From Marinobacter sp. (GTDB taxonomy: Bacteria > Pseudomonadota > Gammaproteobacteria > Pseudomonadales > Oleiphilaceae): a stretch of 35,052 nt of DNA. Position numbers and translations under genes: made by a program. The stretch lies in contig NZ_JACUUB010000030.1 of assembly GCF_014859525.1 (NCBI RefSeq), positions 1 to 35,052 on the forward strand, in the 5' to 3' direction. Position 1 is the first letter of the stretch; each line of letters opens with the position of its first letter. This document shows, piece by piece, positions 7,769 to 18,205 of this stretch. The notes under the pieces were generated by a model. The model was not told the origin of the DNA. It did not search any database and saw only the letters and a program-made list of their open reading frames with translations.

Positions 7769-10296
7769 CAGGCCCCCGTCGATTCGAGCTTGCGTTCAAC
7801 ACGGACGCGATCAAACACTTCGATCTGGTCGCCCACTTTGACGTCATAACCCTTAACGCCGATACCACATTCCATACCGTTACGAACTTCCTGGACGTCA
7901 TCCTTGAAGCGACGCAGGGATTCCAGCTCGCCTTCAAAGATCACCACGTTGTCACGCAGCACACGGATTGGCTTGTTACGGTATACGTTACCTTCGGTCA
8001 CCATACAACCAGCCACCTGGCCGAACTTCGGTGAGCGGAAGACGTCACGCACATCGGCAATACCGATAATGTCTTCGCGGAACTCAGGCTTGAGCATGCC
8101 GGTCAGAGCAAACTTCACGTCATCCAGCAGGTTGTAGATGATGCTGTAGTAACGCAGGTCCAGACCTTCCTGCTCAACAAGACGCTTGGACGCTGTGTCT
8201 GCACGCACGTTAAAACCAAAGATAACGGCGTTGGTCGCCATGGCCAGGCTGACGTCGGTTTCGGCGATGCCGCCAACTCCAGACGACACGATCTTGACCT
8301 GAACTTCTTCGTTACCGAGATCGTGAAGAGCCTTAACAATAGCCTCAAGCGAGCCGCGCACGTCTGTCTTGAGCACAACGTTAAGAGTTTTAACCTCGTC
8401 TTTGCCCATGTTTTCAAACATGTTTTCCAGCTTGGCAGCTTGCTGGCGCTGCAAGCGGTGCTCACGCTCACGAGTCTGACGGTGTTCAGCCAGCTCTTTT
8501 GCTTTCTTCTCGTCGGCAACGGCGTAAAACTCATCACCTGCATCCGGCGTACCGTTAAGACCGAGGATCTCAACAGGAATTGACGGGCCAGCATCTTTAA
8601 CCGGCTTGCCGGCTTCGTCGGTCATGGCGCGGACTTTACCGAAGAAGGAGCCTGCAACAACCATATCGCCCTGGCGCAGAGTACCGTTCTGTACCAGCAC
8701 GGTGGCAACGGAGCCACGACCACGCTCCAGGCTCGACTCAACCACAACACCTTTCGCTGAGGCGTCGGGTGAAGCTTCAAGCTCAAGCACTTCTGCCTGC
8801 AGGAGGATGGCTTCGAGCAAATCATCGATACCGACACCGGTATGTGCAGATACGGGAATGAACTGAACGTCACCGCCCCAATCTTCCGGAATCACATCCA
8901 GAGCAGACAGCTCATTCTTGATCCGGTCCGGATCGGCCTCTTCCTTGTCCATCTTGTTGATGGCAACCACCAGAGGTACGCCGGCCGATTTGGCGTGCTG
9001 TACCGCTTCCTTGGTTTGCGGCATAACACCGTCGTCAGCGGCCACCACCAGAATCACGATATCGGTGCACTGAGCACCACGAGCACGCATGGCTGTAAAG
9101 GCGGCGTGGCCCGGGGTATCCAGGAAGGAAACCATACCGTGGTCAGTCTCGACGTGATACGCCCCGATGTGCTGGGTAATGCCACCGGATTCACCAGCGG
9201 CGACTTTGGTGCGACGAATGTAATCGAGCAGCGACGTCTTACCATGGTCAACATGCCCCATCACGCTGACAACGGGTGCCCGTTTGATTTTAACTTTGCC
9301 TTCGTGCTGAACGGAAATTTCGCTCAACACTTCTTCTTCCAGCGCGTCGTCACTGATTGCGCGAGGTTTGTGACCCAGCTCTTCGGTAACGAGCATGGCC
9401 GTTTCCTGGTCCAGCGGCTGGTTGATGGTGGCCATAACGCCCATTCCCATCAGGGTTTTGATGACATCAGCGGCTTTGACTGCCATGCGCTGTGCAAGAT
9501 CACCAACGGTGATAACTTCCGGAATCTGTACTTCTCTAACCATGGGCTTGGTTGGCCTCTCGAAAGCGTGACGCTTTTCTTTCGGTTTCTTTTTAGCCCG
9601 CAACTGCTTACGAGGAGAGCTGTCTTCTTCGTCCTCAGAAATAGCCAGTGGTTCGTCAACCGGACGGCTGCGAGGCCCGCGGTGGCCAGCCTGTTTCTTC
9701 TTCGGCTTGCCTTCTTCGATTTCGTCGCCGCGCTCGCGCACCTTCTCTTTCTTTTTCTTCGGCTTACGATCCCGACCTTCATCGTCAGGCGGAGGCATAG
9801 GCATATCCTCCGGCGCTGTAACCGGCTCAGGCTCAGGCGCTTTCTCGGGCGCAGATGGCGCCTCGACCTGTTCCGCAGGCTTTTCTGCCTGCTGTTCTGC
9901 GGCTACCTTGGGCGCATCCTCAACCGCCGGCACTTCAGCAACCGGCTGCGGTGCCACATCTTCCGGCTTAGGCGCCTCTACCTCGGCTTCTGCCTCAGGT
10001 TGTACTTCCGCACGTTTGATGTAAGTGCGGCGCTTACGCACTTCCACACTCACGGTTTTGGCCTTGCCGGCCTTCAGCGTGGTGGTGGTCTTGCGCTTGA
10101 GTGTAATCTTTTGCGGCTCATCCCCGGCTTCGCCGTGGTTCTTTCTCAGATACGTCAGCAGCTGCTGCTTCTCATCGCTGGAGACAGCATCGTTTTCACT
10201 GCGAGCTTTCAGGCCCGCCTCAACGATCTGCTTCAGCAAACGATCCACGGGAGCGCCTACGTCTGCGGCCAGTTGTTTTACCGTTACTTCAGCCAT
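7768..10296 (-). CDS. infB: translation initiation factor IF-2
   Basis: An 842-residue GTPase that brings initiator tRNA to the 30S subunit and promotes subunit joining. An N-terminal IF2_N module (about 1-50) precedes a low-complexity linker rich in Pro, Glu, Ala and Lys (about 95-250), and a second IF2_N-like block lies at about 255-310. The G domain has GHVDHGKT at 347-354, DTPGH at 393-397, NKMD at 447-450 and SAHTG at 483-487. Domains II to IV complete the protein. AGGAGG lies before the ATG. It follows nusA by 20 bases. The linker length and composition are typical of gammaproteobacteria. Confidence 0.98.
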   Translation of the reverse strand: MAEVTVKQLAADVGAPVDRLLKQIVEAGLKARSENDAVSSDEKQQLLTYLRKNHGEAGDEPQKITLKRKTTTTLKAGKAKTVSVEVRKRRTYIKRAEVQPEAEAEVEAPKPEDVAPQPVAEVPAVEDAPKVAAEQQAEKPAEQVEAPSAPEKAPEPEPVTAPEDMPMPPPDDEGRDRKPKKKKEKVRERGDEIEEGKPKKKQAGHRGPRSRPVDEPLAISEDEEDSSPRKQLRAKKKPKEKRHAFERPTKPMVREVQIPEVITVGDLAQRMAVKAADVIKTLMGMGVMATINQPLDQETAMLVTEELGHKPRAISDDALEEEVLSEISVQHEGKVKIKRAPVVSVMGHVDHGKTSLLDYIRRTKVAAGESGGITQHIGAYHVETDHGMVSFLDTPGHAAFTAMRARGAQCTDIVILVVAADDGVMPQTKEAVQHAKSAGVPLVVAINKMDKEEADPDRIKNELSALDVIPEDWGGDVQFIPVSAHTGVGIDDLLEAILLQAEVLELEASPDASAKGVVVESSLERGRGSVATVLVQNGTLRQGDMVVAGSFFGKVRAMTDEAGKPVKDAGPSIPVEILGLNGTPDAGDEFYAVADEKKAKELAEHRQTREREHRLQRQQAAKLENMFENMGKDEVKTLNVVLKTDVRGSLEAIVKALHDLGNEEVQVKIVSSGVGGIAETDVSLAMATNAVIFGFNVRADTASKRLVEQEGLDLRYYSIIYNLLDDVKFALTGMLKPEFREDIIGIADVRDVFRSPKFGQVAGCMVTEGNVYRNKPIRVLRDNVVIFEGELESLRRFKDDVQEVRNGMECGIGVKGYDVKVGDQIEVFDRVRVERKLESTGA

Positions 10297-10316
10297 ACTG
10301 GTCCTCCTCTCCCGAA

Positions 10317-11810
10317 TCAGGCCTGGTCTTCAAACCAGGGTGCACGTGCCGTCATAATCAATCGACCTGCACGCTCTTCATCCATACCTTCGATTTCGAG
10401 CAGATCATCCACAGACTGCTCGGCCAGATCTTCCATAGTACGCACACCCATACCGGCGAGTTTAAACGCCAGAGAACGGTCCATGCCTTCCATTTCGAGA
10501 AGATCTTCCGCGGGCTCGGCGCCTTCCAGGGCCTCTTCACTTGCCAGCGCCTTATTCAACAGCACGTCCTTGGCACGATTGCGCAATTCTGTGACGGTCT
10601 CTTCGTCAAAACCATCAATCGCCAGCATTTCTTCCATCGGGACATAGGCCACCTCTTCAATGGAGGTAAAACCTTCTTCGATCAAAACGCCGGCAAATTC
10701 TTCATCTACATCCAGGTTCGCGGTGAAGTGTTCAACCAGGCGAGAATACTCCTGCTCCTGGCGTTCACCCGCCTCTTCCTCCGTCATGACGTTTAACGTC
10801 CAACCGGTCAGCTCGGTAGCCAGACGAACGTTTTGACCGTTCCGGCCAATGGCCTGCGCAAGGTTATCTTCGGCAACGGCCACATCCATCGTGTGGCGAT
10901 CTTCGTCCATCACGATAGAGGCCACTTCCGCCGGCGCCATCGCGTTGATCACCAACTGTGCCGGGTTGTCGTCCCACAGCACGATATCAACACGCTCGCC
11001 ACCCAGTTCGTTGGAGACCGCTTGAACCCTGGAACCGCGCATACCAACACAAGCACCCACCGGATCGATACGACGATCATTGGTCTTGACCGCAATCTTG
11101 GCACGCGAGCCGGGATCACGAGCAGCACCGCGAATCTCGATCAATTCTTCAGCAATCTCCGGCACTTCGATACGAAATAGCTCGACCAGCATCTGAGCAT
11201 CGGTGCGGCTCAGAATCAGCTGTGGGCCTCTGTGATCCGTGCGAATTTCCAGCAGCAAGGCACGAACGCGATCACCCATTCGGAACGTCTCACGCGGAAT
11301 CAGGTGTTCCCGGGGCAGCAGCGCTTCGGCGTTGGCACCCAGGTCCACAATAACGTTGTCACGTGTGACTTTTTTGACGGTACCAGACACCAATTCGCTG
11401 ACACGATCACGGTAGCTATCCACTATCTTGGAGCGCTCTGCTTCACGTACCTTCTGGAAGATAATCTGCTTGGCCGCCTGGGCACCGATACGACCGAAGG
11501 CGACCGATTCCACCTTCTCTTCGTGGGTATCACCCGGCCTGAGATCGGTGTCGATTTCTTCCGCTTCCTGCATGGTGAGCTCAGTGCCCAGCGCCGGCAC
11601 AGCGTCGTTATCAACCACAAGCCAACGACGGAAGGTCTCGTACTCTCCGGTGCGGCGATCAATGGCAACCCGAACATCGGCCTCTTCGTCGTCATAACGT
11701 TTTTTGGCGGCGGTTGCGAGTGCGAGTTCGATCGCCTCGAAAATCACATCCTTATCGACACCTTTTTCGTTCGAAACGGATTCCACGACCAGCAAGATCT
11801 CTTTACTCAT
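10317..11810 (-). CDS. nusA: transcription termination/antitermination factor NusA
   Basis: A 497-residue RNA polymerase-binding factor that modulates pausing, termination and antitermination. The start is placed at [18 protein letters not shown] (ATG at 11810), which matches family N-termini; a reading to 11843 adds 11 unsupported residues. In order: the N-terminal polymerase-binding domain, an S1 domain around 135-200, two KH domains ([16 protein letters not shown] in the second), then two acidic C-terminal repeats containing helix-hairpin-helix-like motifs ([28 protein letters not shown]). It is flanked by rimP and infB. Leader hairpins before rimP may let NusA influence its own expression. 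Confidence 0.97.
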   Translation of the reverse strand: MSKEILLVVESVSNEKGVDKDVIFEAIELALATAAKKRYDDEEADVRVAIDRRTGEYETFRRWLVVDNDAVPALGTELTMQEAEEIDTDLRPGDTHEEKVESVAFGRIGAQAAKQIIFQKVREAERSKIVDSYRDRVSELVSGTVKKVTRDNVIVDLGANAEALLPREHLIPRETFRMGDRVRALLLEIRTDHRGPQLILSRTDAQMLVELFRIEVPEIAEELIEIRGAARDPGSRAKIAVKTNDRRIDPVGACVGMRGSRVQAVSNELGGERVDIVLWDDNPAQLVINAMAPAEVASIVMDEDRHTMDVAVAEDNLAQAIGRNGQNVRLATELTGWTLNVMTEEEAGERQEQEYSRLVEHFTANLDVDEEFAGVLIEEGFTSIEEVAYVPMEEMLAIDGFDEETVTELRNRAKDVLLNKALASEEALEGAEPAEDLLEMEGMDRSLAFKLAGMGVRTMEDLAEQSVDDLLEIEGMDEERAGRLIMTARAPWFEDQA

Positions 11811-11864
11811 TGGATTGCCCTGCCCTAAAAATAATCGATACATCTACAGATTTAATCGAATGTG

Positions 11865-12326
11865 TCATTCAAAAACCGGCAAAATGTTGGCTCTGTCTAT
11901 GCTGTCAAACGGCAACAGGTATTCGTGGTCATCCGCCACGATCACGACGTCGTCGCCCTCTATCCCTTTGATCAGCCCCTGAAACTTGCGCCGGCCCTCA
12001 AACGCCATACGCAACTTGATTTGCACCTGATGACCAACAAACGCCTCGTACTGCTCAAGACGGAACAATGGCCGGTCCATGCCCGGAGAAGACACCTCAA
12101 GGGTGTATTCACTCTGAATCGGGTCTTCTACGTCCATGACACCACTGACCTGACGACTGACTTTTTCACAGTCTTCTATGCTGATGCCGTTTTCAACATC
12201 ATCAATAAATACCCGAAGCATGGATTGATAGCCCCGGGAACGATATTCAATACCCCAGAATTCATAGCCTAACCCTTCTACTACAGGGCGCAGAATGTCT
12301 TCCAGTTGTTTAAGCTTGGCTGACAA
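11865..12326 (-). CDS. rimP: ribosome maturation factor RimP
   Basis: A 153-residue protein needed for efficient 30S assembly. Family hallmarks are [14 protein letters not shown], the stretch [26 protein letters not shown], and the diagnostic [11 protein letters not shown]. The start is TTG at 12324-12326 with GGAGG 8 bases upstream; no alternative ATG lies near the conserved N-terminus. It is the first gene of the nusA-infB cluster, 54 bases before nusA, behind a leader with two terminator-like hairpins. Confidence 0.96.
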   Translation of the reverse strand: MSAKLKQLEDILRPVVEGLGYEFWGIEYRSRGYQSMLRVFIDDVENGISIEDCEKVSRQVSGVMDVEDPIQSEYTLEVSSPGMDRPLFRLEQYEAFVGHQVQIKLRMAFEGRRKFQGLIKGIEGDDVVIVADDHEYLLPFDSIDRANILPVFE

Positions 12327-12369
12327 GTGTCGCCGCCTCCGTCTTGAGATTTTCGTACCACAAAAACAA

Positions 12370-12396
12370 AAAAAGGGCTGTTGATCAGCCCTTTTT
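12370..12396 (-). terminator. second intrinsic terminator-like hairpin in the rimP leader
   Basis: An 11-bp stem (AAAAAGGGCTG with CAGCCCTTTTT) closes a 5-nt loop and is followed on the - strand by eight T residues. It ends only about 44 bases before the rimP start, leaving no room for a separate promoter between them. Transcription of rimP-nusA-infB must therefore read through it. Confidence 0.85.
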
Positions 12397-12431
12397 ATGC
12401 ACCAGGGCCCTTTACGCCAGGCCCCTTAATC

Positions 12432-12459
12432 AAAAAGCCCCTGTGAGTGGGGCCTTTTG
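12432..12459 (-). terminator. first intrinsic terminator-like hairpin in the rimP leader
   Basis: On the - strand GGCCCC pairs with GGGGCT around a short loop, flanked by an A/T stem extension and followed by TTTTT. The AGGCCCC arm (12449-12455) can instead pair with GGGGCCT (12419-12425) just downstream, giving a competing 7-bp structure. With the 12370-12396 hairpin this resembles an attenuator. The regulatory role is inferred. Confidence 0.75.
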
Positions 12460-12563
12460 TTGCAAGAATTCGCAGAAAGCCAACCCAAACCGGCCCCCTG
12501 CCGACAGACACCTGGCCTGCCTGGAAGCCGCGCGAAATCATCGCAGCGTCCAATATCCGCCGG

Positions 12564-12592
12564 AGTATAGTGACGCCACGCGGACTGGTCAA
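12564..12592 (-). promoter_or_regulatory. sigma-70 promoter for the rimP-nusA-infB cluster or a leader RNA
   Basis: On the - strand TTGACC (12587-12592), a 17-bp spacer and TATACT (12564-12569) form a near-consensus promoter. It starts right after the tRNA-Leu terminator. The expected start is near 12557, giving a leader of about 230 nt to rimP that contains two terminator-like hairpins. Confidence 0.8.
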
Positions 12593-12601
12593 GGACTGAC
12601 C

Positions 12602-12631
12602 AAAAAAAACGGCCTGGATATTCCAAGCCGT
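12602..12631 (-). terminator. Rho-independent terminator of the tpiA-secG-tRNA-Leu unit
   Basis: On the - strand ACGGC-TGGA pairs with TCCA-GCCGT with one mismatch and is followed by eight T residues, 12 bases past the tRNA 3' end. Confidence 0.88.
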
Positions 12632-12643
12632 CGTACTCAATAA

Positions 12644-12728
12644 TGGTGCCCAAGGCCGGACTCGAACCGGCACGGCTTTCGCCACTACCCCCTCAAGATA
12701 GCGTGTCTACCAGTTCCACCACTTGGGC
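12644..12728 (-). tRNA. tRNA-Leu, anticodon GAG
   Basis: An 85-nt type II tRNA with encoded CCA. The acceptor stem GCCCAAG pairs with CTTGGGC. The anticodon stem CTATC/GGTAG (one wobble pair) encloses TTGAGGG, giving anticodon GAG, which reads CUC and CUU. The T-arm contains GGTTCGAGTCC, and a long variable arm (around GTAGTGGCGAAAGCCGT) is typical of leucine tRNAs. It starts 8 bases after the secG stop, so it is probably processed from a tpiA-secG-tRNA transcript. Confidence 0.97.
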
Positions 12729-12736
12729 AGCACCCT

Positions 12737-13114
12737 TTACTCGAGGTCAGGAAGTCGAGACTCCCCGCCCTCGGCTTCGCCACCTGCAGACTCTTCAATA
12801 CCAGGTGTTGAATCAGCCGGCGCCTGACGGGATTCCTGAACCATCGGAATACCAGCCTCACCCACCATTTCAGCACGCTGCTTAGCGAAGATCGCCAGCG
12901 AAAAACTCGTTACAAAAAACACAACCGCCAGTAACGTGGTCAGACGGGTCAGGAAGCTACCGCTACCCTGACTACCGAATACCGTCTGGGAGGCTCCACC
13001 ACCAAATGCCGCACCGGCATCCGCGCCTTTGCCTTGCTGGATAAGAACGAGGCCCACCAGCGCCACGGCGATCACGACGTGAACTACGACTACTAGTGTT
13101 TCCATCAAATCCAT
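12737..13114 (-). CDS. secG: preprotein translocase subunit SecG
   Basis: A 125-residue membrane protein of the SecYEG channel. Two transmembrane segments are visible, at about residues 3-22 and 53-75. The conserved loop LIQQGKGADAGAAFGGGASQTVFGSQGS lies between them (read in two parts). The C-terminal tail after about residue 80 is acidic and rich in Gly, Ser and Glu. The first ATG at 13114 is chosen because GAGAG lies about 6 bases upstream; a second ATG three codons later has no good site. It follows tpiA by 24 bases and precedes tRNA-Leu. Confidence 0.96.
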   Translation of the reverse strand: MDLMETLVVVVHVVIAVALVGLVLIQQGKGADAGAAFGGGASQTVFGSQGSGSFLTRLTTLLAVVFFVTSFSLAIFAKQRAEMVGEAGIPMVQESRQAPADSTPGIEESAGGEAEGGESRLPDLE

Positions 13115-13138
13115 ACAGACTCTCGTAAACGTGTCGGC

Positions 13139-13909
13139 TTACGCATCTACCGGAAAAGACCGGCAGATACTGACAAATTCTTCAGCCTTAAGGGATGCAC
13201 CACCTATAAGACCGCCATCGATATCGGGCTCTGCAAACAGAGCGGCCGCATTATCCGCTTTTACGCTGCCCCCGTAAAGTATCGAAACATCTTCCGACGG
13301 GGCATTCATTTGCTCAAGCACACCACGAATTTCCGCATGCATCGCCTGAGCATCTTCTGCCGTGGCCGTTTTGCCGGTGCCAATAGCCCAAACAGGCTCA
13401 TAAGCAACCACCACGCGCGACCATTGACCGGCACTGACATCCGCCAACCCTTGCTGAATCTGGCCAGCAACGACTCGCTCCGCCTCTCCGGCCTCACGCT
13501 CTTCAAGCGTCTCACCAACACACAGCACAGCGGTCAACCCAGAATCCAGAACGCACTTGATTTTTTGGGCAACCACGTCGTCCGACTCACCAAACAACTG
13601 ACGACGCTCGGAGTGCCCTACCAGCACATACTGACAGCCCATATCGCGAGCCATGTCCGATGAAACCTCACCGGTGTATGCACCAGACTGCCACTGACCA
13701 ACATTTTGTATGCCAGTTGCCAACTCAGATCCACCCTGAGAAACGACCGAATCGACGTAAAGTGCAGGAGGGACGATAATCACGTCTAACGCTCTCTTCA
13801 CACGCTCGTCAAAACCGGCAACCTGCTCTCGGATGTCACCAACCAACTGCTGCACAAGGTCTTTCGACCCGTTCATTTTCCAGTTACCAGCAACAATCCT
13901 GCGGCGCAT
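13139..13909 (-). CDS. tpiA: triose-phosphate isomerase
   Basis: A 256-residue TIM barrel that interconverts dihydroxyacetone phosphate and glyceraldehyde 3-phosphate. Catalytic residues are all visible: Lys11 in GNWKMNG, His99 in VGHSERR and Glu171 in AYEPVWAIGTGKT. The phosphate-binding LYGGSVK and GGLIGGASL motifs follow. The ATG at 13909 (MRRRIVAGNWK) fits family N-termini; a TTG seven codons upstream is less likely. A good promoter lies 37 bases upstream, so the gene heads the tpiA-secG-tRNA-Leu unit. Confidence 0.97.
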   Translation of the reverse strand: MRRRIVAGNWKMNGSKDLVQQLVGDIREQVAGFDERVKRALDVIIVPPALYVDSVVSQGGSELATGIQNVGQWQSGAYTGEVSSDMARDMGCQYVLVGHSERRQLFGESDDVVAQKIKCVLDSGLTAVLCVGETLEEREAGEAERVVAGQIQQGLADVSAGQWSRVVVAYEPVWAIGTGKTATAEDAQAMHAEIRGVLEQMNAPSEDVSILYGGSVKADNAAALFAEPDIDGGLIGGASLKAEEFVSICRSFPVDA

Positions 13910-13945
13910 ATCCAGTCTCAATCGTCCCAACTTCAGGGAGGGCGA

Positions 13946-13974
13946 ACTATACAGCAGTCATTTATCTCGCACAA
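13946..13974 (-). promoter_or_regulatory. sigma-70 promoter of tpiA-secG-tRNA-Leu
   Basis: On the - strand TTGTGC (13969-13974), a 17-bp spacer and TATAGT (13946-13951) lie in the 83-bp gap between glmM and tpiA. Just upstream, at 13982-14000, a CGCCCT/AGGGCG hairpin spans the glmM stop. Confidence 0.75.
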
Positions 13975-13992
13975 CCCGCCCCGCCCTACAAA

Positions 13993-15336
13993 TCAGGGCG
14001 TTGACTGCTCAACAACCAACGCAAGCTGATCAACCACGCGACTGATATCCTCTGCGCTCTGGCCTTCAGCCATCACCCGGATCAACGGCTCGGTACCCGA
14101 AGCCCGTAAAAGAATCCTGCCAGCATCACCCAGGTCGGCTTCTGCCCGCTGCAAGGCGTCTGTAATATCGGCGCGACTATGGGGGTCAAATCGCTCTGCA
14201 ACACGAATATTGACCAGCTTCTGAGGTAGCTTTTTCATACCCTGGCGTAGTTGCGCCAAGGTTTTCCCGGAACCACGAACCGCAAGCAGCACCTGCAGCG
14301 CAGACACGATCCCATCACCGGTACTGGTGCAGTCGCGGATAACCATGTGGCCGGAACCTTCCCCCCCAACCAGCCAATTATTCGCCAACAAGCGCTCCAT
14401 CACATAGCGGTCGCCCACTTTAGCGCGCTCGAATTCGATCCCCAGATCACGCAGAGCCAGTTCCACACCCAGGTTGGTCATCAGCGTTCCCACCACACCC
14501 CCATGCAACCGACCCTCAGCATGACGCTGAGACGCCAGAATGTAGAGCAGTTCATCGCCATCCACCTCGGAGCCGTCTTGATCAACCATCAAAACCCGGT
14601 CACCGTCGCCATCAAAGGCAATACCAAGGTCGGCTTTATTGTCGGCAACGGCTTGCTTGAGGGCGTTCAGGTGCGTGGAGCCAACATTCAGGTTGATATT
14701 CAAACCGTCCGGATTGGCACCAATAACGGTTAACTGCGCGCCCAGCTCCTGGAACACCTTCGGAGCAACATGGTAGGTCGCGCCATGCGCGCAATCGAGC
14801 ACGATATGCATGCCGTCGAGCGCAAACTCATTGGGCACGGTACTTTTACAGAACTCCACATAACGACCGGGCGCATCATCCACCCGGTTGGCCTTGCCCA
14901 ACAGGTCAGGATCACAAACGTTGATAGGGGTATCCAGCCAACGCTCGATTTCCGCCTCCAGGGCATCATCCAGTTTGGTACCGGCCGGGGAGAAAAACTT
15001 GATGCCATTATCGTGATGTGGATTGTGAGAGGCGCTGATCACAATGCCGGCCGACGCCCGGAAGGTGCGCGTCAGATACGCAATGGCAGGCGTCGGCATC
15101 GGTCCCAGCAGTTTCACATCGACACCAGCGGCAGACAAACCAGCCTCAAGGGCCGACTCAAACATATACCCTGACAATCGGGTATCTTTACCAATCAACA
15201 CGCTGTTGTGCTGACCTTTGCGTTTGAATGCCTGGCCTGCGGCCCATCCAAGGTGCAACATAAATTCTGGAGTAATCGGGCTTTCTCCGACACGTCCACG
15301 AATACCGTCGGTACCAAAATATTTGCGCTGGGACAT
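13993..15336 (-). CDS. glmM: phosphoglucosamine mutase
   Basis: A 447-residue alpha-D-phosphohexomutase that converts glucosamine-6-phosphate to glucosamine-1-phosphate for peptidoglycan and lipopolysaccharide. The N-terminus [17 protein letters not shown] is diagnostic. The phosphoserine loop ISASHNP places the active Ser at 103. The Mg site DGDGD is at 242-246, and the sugar-binding loop GGEGSGH and phosphate loop [12 protein letters not shown] are present. AAAGGAGG lies just before the ATG, which shares a base with the folP stop (TGATG), so folP and glmM are coupled. Confidence 0.98.
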   Translation of the reverse strand: MSQRKYFGTDGIRGRVGESPITPEFMLHLGWAAGQAFKRKGQHNSVLIGKDTRLSGYMFESALEAGLSAAGVDVKLLGPMPTPAIAYLTRTFRASAGIVISASHNPHHDNGIKFFSPAGTKLDDALEAEIERWLDTPINVCDPDLLGKANRVDDAPGRYVEFCKSTVPNEFALDGMHIVLDCAHGATYHVAPKVFQELGAQLTVIGANPDGLNINLNVGSTHLNALKQAVADNKADLGIAFDGDGDRVLMVDQDGSEVDGDELLYILASQRHAEGRLHGGVVGTLMTNLGVELALRDLGIEFERAKVGDRYVMERLLANNWLVGGEGSGHMVIRDCTSTGDGIVSALQVLLAVRGSGKTLAQLRQGMKKLPQKLVNIRVAERFDPHSRADITDALQRAEADLGDAGRILLRASGTEPLIRVMAEGQSAEDISRVVDQLALVVEQSTP

Positions 15337-16166
15337 CAGACTGCCTCCTTTACTGCCGTCACGATCTTAACGGCGTCCACGGTTTCCCGAACATCATGTA
15401 CCCTGAGGATGCTCGCGCCTTTCATGGCGGATATTGTCGCGGCAGCGAGGCTCGCCGGCAACCTTTCGTTTATTTCCCTGCCGGTAACCGCCCCCAACAT
15501 GGACTTTCGAGAGACCCCTATCAGTAACGGATGGCCTAACAGGTGCAACTGCTCCAGCGTCGCCAGCAACTGAAAATTGTGTTCAACACTCTTCCCAAAA
15601 CCAAACCCCGGATCAAGGATGATACTGTCGGGCGGCACTCCGGCGCTTTCCGCCACCCGCAAGCGCTCCGTCAAAAACGAGCCGACTTCTCGCCGGACAT
15701 TACGGTAACGAGGGTTGTCCTGCATGCTGTCGGGCTCACCCTGAATGTGCATGAGGCAAACAGGCAGGCCGGTCTTTGCCGCAGCTTCCGGGGCACCGTC
15801 ACGCTGCAACGCCCGAACATCGTTGATCAGGCCTGCACCCAGCTTTGCCACCTCCGCCATGACCACGGGATTACTGGTATCCACCGAAACCACCACCGCC
15901 AGCTCCCGGGCAATGGATTCGATAACCGGACACACGCGGTCCAGCTCTTCTTGCGTCGAAACCGGTGACGCTCCAGGGCGGGTTGACTCGCCACCAACAT
16001 CAATAAACGCCGCGCCATCGCTGACCATTTGTTGTGCACGGCGCACTGCCGAATCCACCGAATTGAAACGGCCACCGTCTGAGAACGAATCGGGGGTTAC
16101 ATTCAGAATGCCCATCACATGGCAAACAGATAGATCCAGCACACGGCCGGCGAAATTCACTTCCAT
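15336..16166 (-). CDS. folP: dihydropteroate synthase
   Basis: A 276-residue TIM-barrel enzyme of folate synthesis that joins p-aminobenzoate to 6-hydroxymethyl-dihydropterin pyrophosphate; it is the sulfonamide target. The signature [11 protein letters not shown] is at residues 22-32 and [11 protein letters not shown] at 56-66. [15 protein letters not shown] and [10 protein letters not shown] complete the substrate sites. It lies 95 bases after ftsH, behind a strong terminator, so it probably has its own promoter in the short 16167-16204 stretch. I could not identify one confidently. The ribosome site is weak. Confidence 0.97.
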   Translation of the reverse strand: MEVNFAGRVLDLSVCHVMGILNVTPDSFSDGGRFNSVDSAVRRAQQMVSDGAAFIDVGGESTRPGASPVSTQEELDRVCPVIESIARELAVVVSVDTSNPVVMAEVAKLGAGLINDVRALQRDGAPEAAAKTGLPVCLMHIQGEPDSMQDNPRYRNVRREVGSFLTERLRVAESAGVPPDSIILDPGFGFGKSVEHNFQLLATLEQLHLLGHPLLIGVSRKSMLGAVTGREINERLPASLAAATISAMKGASILRVHDVRETVDAVKIVTAVKEAV

Positions 16167-16204
16167 AGCAACAGTTCCGAAGGTTCAATATCGACAGGTG
16201 ACAA

Positions 16205-16240
16205 ACACAAACGCCGCCCAAAGTCGGGCGGCGTTTGTGT
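16205..16240 (-). terminator. terminator hairpin between ftsH and folP
   Basis: A perfect 15-bp stem (ACACAAACGCCGCCC with its complement) closes a 6-nt loop, 21 bases after the ftsH stop. The 3' side on the - strand is T-rich (GTTTGTGTTTG) rather than a pure T run. Confidence 0.8.
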
Positions 16241-16261
16241 TGCCTTACTCGGCTTGAGCAA

Positions 16262-18205
16262 TCAGTGCTCGCCGGCAGGCCTACCCATTCCGGGCTGGCG
16301 CCCATCATCGGAATCCCGAGGCTCCGGCGCTGCTGCCGGCTCATCAGCCTTCACGCCACCGGTGGGACCACTGTCACCCCAGCCTTTGGGTGGATTGGGC
16401 GTGCGGCCTTCCATGATGTCGTCAATCTGATGCCGATCAATCGTCTCATACTTCATCAGGGCATCTGCCATCATATCCAGCTTGTCGCGATTATCGACCA
16501 GAATCTGTTTGGCCTTCTCGTAGCAAGTATCAATGATGTTACGAACTTCTTCATCAATCCGCTGAGCAGTCTCCGGCGAGTACACTGTCTGCGCTTGTCC
16601 GGCAGAACGACCAAGGAACGGCTCTTCACTATCATTGTCGTATTGCAGCGGACCGAGCTTCTCAGAAAGCCCCCAGCGAGTCACCATGTTACGGGCCAGG
16701 CTGGTTGCACGCTCGATATCGTTAGACGCACCAGTGGTTACACCATCAAAGCCGAGCGTCAGTTCTTCCGCAATACGACCACCAAACAAGCTGCAAATAG
16801 AGCTGATCAAAAAGCGCTTGCTATGGCTGTACTTGTCTTCCTCCGGAAGGAACATAGTCACACCCAACGCACGGCCGCGCGGAATGATGCTGACCTTGTA
16901 AACCGGATCGTGCTCTGGCATGAGGCGACCGACAATGGCATGGCCCGACTCGTGATACGCCGTGTTCCGCTTTTCTTTTTCGCTCATCACCATGGACTTG
17001 CGCTCAGCGCCCATCATGATCTTGTCTTTGGCCAGCTCAAACTCTTCCATAGAGACCAGGCGCTGGTTGCGGCGCGCGGCAAAGAGCGCAGCCTCATTGA
17101 CCAGGTTGGCAAGGTCTGCACCGGAGAACCCCGGGGTGCCACGAGCAATCAGCGCAGGCTCGACACCGTCGGCCAGTGGCACTTTCTTCATGTGCACTTT
17201 CAGGATCTGCTCACGACCGATGATGTCGGGCAGACCAACCACAACCTGACGGTCAAACCGGCCCGGACGCAGAAGTGCCGGATCCAGAACGTCAGGACGG
17301 TTAGTGGCGGCAATCACGATAACGCCCTCGTTACCTTCAAAACCGTCCATTTCGACCAGCAGTTGGTTCAAGGTCTGCTCACGCTCATCGTGCCCACCAC
17401 CCATACCGGCGCCACGATGGCGACCAACCGCATCGATTTCATCGATGAAGATAATGCACGGGCTTTGCTTCTTGGCTTGCTCGAACATGTCGCGCACACG
17501 CGATGCACCCACGCCCACGAACATTTCAACGAAGTCAGAGCCAGAGATGGAGAAAAAGGGCACCTTGGCTTCGCCGGCAATGGCTTTCGCCAGCAAGGTC
17601 TTACCGGTACCCGGCTGACCCACCATCAATACGCCTTTGGGAATACTGCCGCCGAGACGCTGGAACTTGCTCGGATCCCTCAGGAAATCGACCAGCTCTT
17701 TAACGTCTTCTTTGGCCTCATCAACGCCAGCGACATCGCCGAAGGTTGTCTTGATTTGATCTTCACTCATCAGCCGAGCTTTGCTCTTGCCGAACGACAT
17801 GGGCCCTTTTCCACCCCCGCCGCCTTGCATCTGGCGCATGAAGAACACAAACAGCGCAATGATGATCAGAATCGGGAAAGCCGCGACCAGTAGCTGAGTC
17901 CACAGGCTCTGGCGTTCCGGCTCCTTACCAATCACTTCTACGTTGTTGGCGAGCAGATCGTCCATCAGTTTGTTGTCGGACAATTGCGGACGGATCGACT
18001 GGAACTGGGAGCCGTCAGAGCGTATGCCCTGTACTTCCAGACCATCAATCGTCACTTGCCGGACCTGGCCCTGCTGGACCATCTCCACAAACTGGGAGTA
18101 GTTGACTTGTTGCCCGCTGGTGGTGGGAGTGAAATTCTGAAACACCATCAGCAGCACGGCGGCTATTACTAGCCAGAGAACCAGATTTTTTGCCATATCG
18201 TTCAA
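16262..18205 (-). CDS. ftsH: ATP-dependent zinc metalloprotease FtsH
   Basis: A 647-residue inner-membrane AAA+ protease that degrades damaged membrane proteins and regulators such as sigma-32 and LpxC. Two transmembrane segments (about 7-23 and 103-122) bracket a periplasmic domain. Walker A GQPGTGKT is at 196-203, the pore motif FVG at 229-231, Walker B IIFIDE at 251-256, and the zinc site HESGH at 418-422. The C-terminal tail is rich in Pro, Gly and Asp. The start is TTG at 18203-18205 ([11 protein letters not shown]), preferred because AGGTG lies 7 bases upstream; an ATG three codons later is the alternative. rlmE, which often precedes ftsH, is absent here. Confidence 0.97.
   Translation of the reverse strand: MNDMAKNLVLWLVIAAVLLMVFQNFTPTTSGQQVNYSQFVEMVQQGQVRQVTIDGLEVQGIRSDGSQFQSIRPQLSDNKLMDDLLANNVEVIGKEPERQSLWTQLLVAAFPILIIIALFVFFMRQMQGGGGGKGPMSFGKSKARLMSEDQIKTTFGDVAGVDEAKEDVKELVDFLRDPSKFQRLGGSIPKGVLMVGQPGTGKTLLAKAIAGEAKVPFFSISGSDFVEMFVGVGASRVRDMFEQAKKQSPCIIFIDEIDAVGRHRGAGMGGGHDEREQTLNQLLVEMDGFEGNEGVIVIAATNRPDVLDPALLRPGRFDRQVVVGLPDIIGREQILKVHMKKVPLADGVEPALIARGTPGFSGADLANLVNEAALFAARRNQRLVSMEEFELAKDKIMMGAERKSMVMSEKEKRNTAYHESGHAIVGRLMPEHDPVYKVSIIPRGRALGVTMFLPEEDKYSHSKRFLISSICSLFGGRIAEELTLGFDGVTTGASNDIERATSLARNMVTRWGLSEKLGPLQYDNDSEEPFLGRSAGQAQTVYSPETAQRIDEEVRNIIDTCYEKAKQILVDNRDKLDMMADALMKYETIDRHQIDDIMEGRTPNPPKGWGDSGPTGGVKADEPAAAPEPRDSDDGRQPGMGRPAGEH

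Noticed and set aside
8842..10647. 601-codon open frame on the + strand opposite infB and nusA
   Set aside because: It is the antisense shadow of two certain genes in a GC-biased genome; its translation is low-complexity (Arg/Leu/Phe runs) and matches no family I recognise.
12460..12560. Weak resemblance to a decayed tRNA-fMet on the - strand
   Set aside because: A few tRNA-like words appear, but no acceptor, anticodon (CAT) or T-arm pairing can be built.
12344..12643. 99-codon + strand frame upstream of rimP
   Set aside because: It runs through three hairpins and the promoter region on the opposite strand; no recognisable protein.
16235..17893. 552-codon open frame on the + strand opposite ftsH
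   Set aside because: Antisense shadow of an unambiguous FtsH gene; rich in His, Gln and Arg, with no domain motifs.
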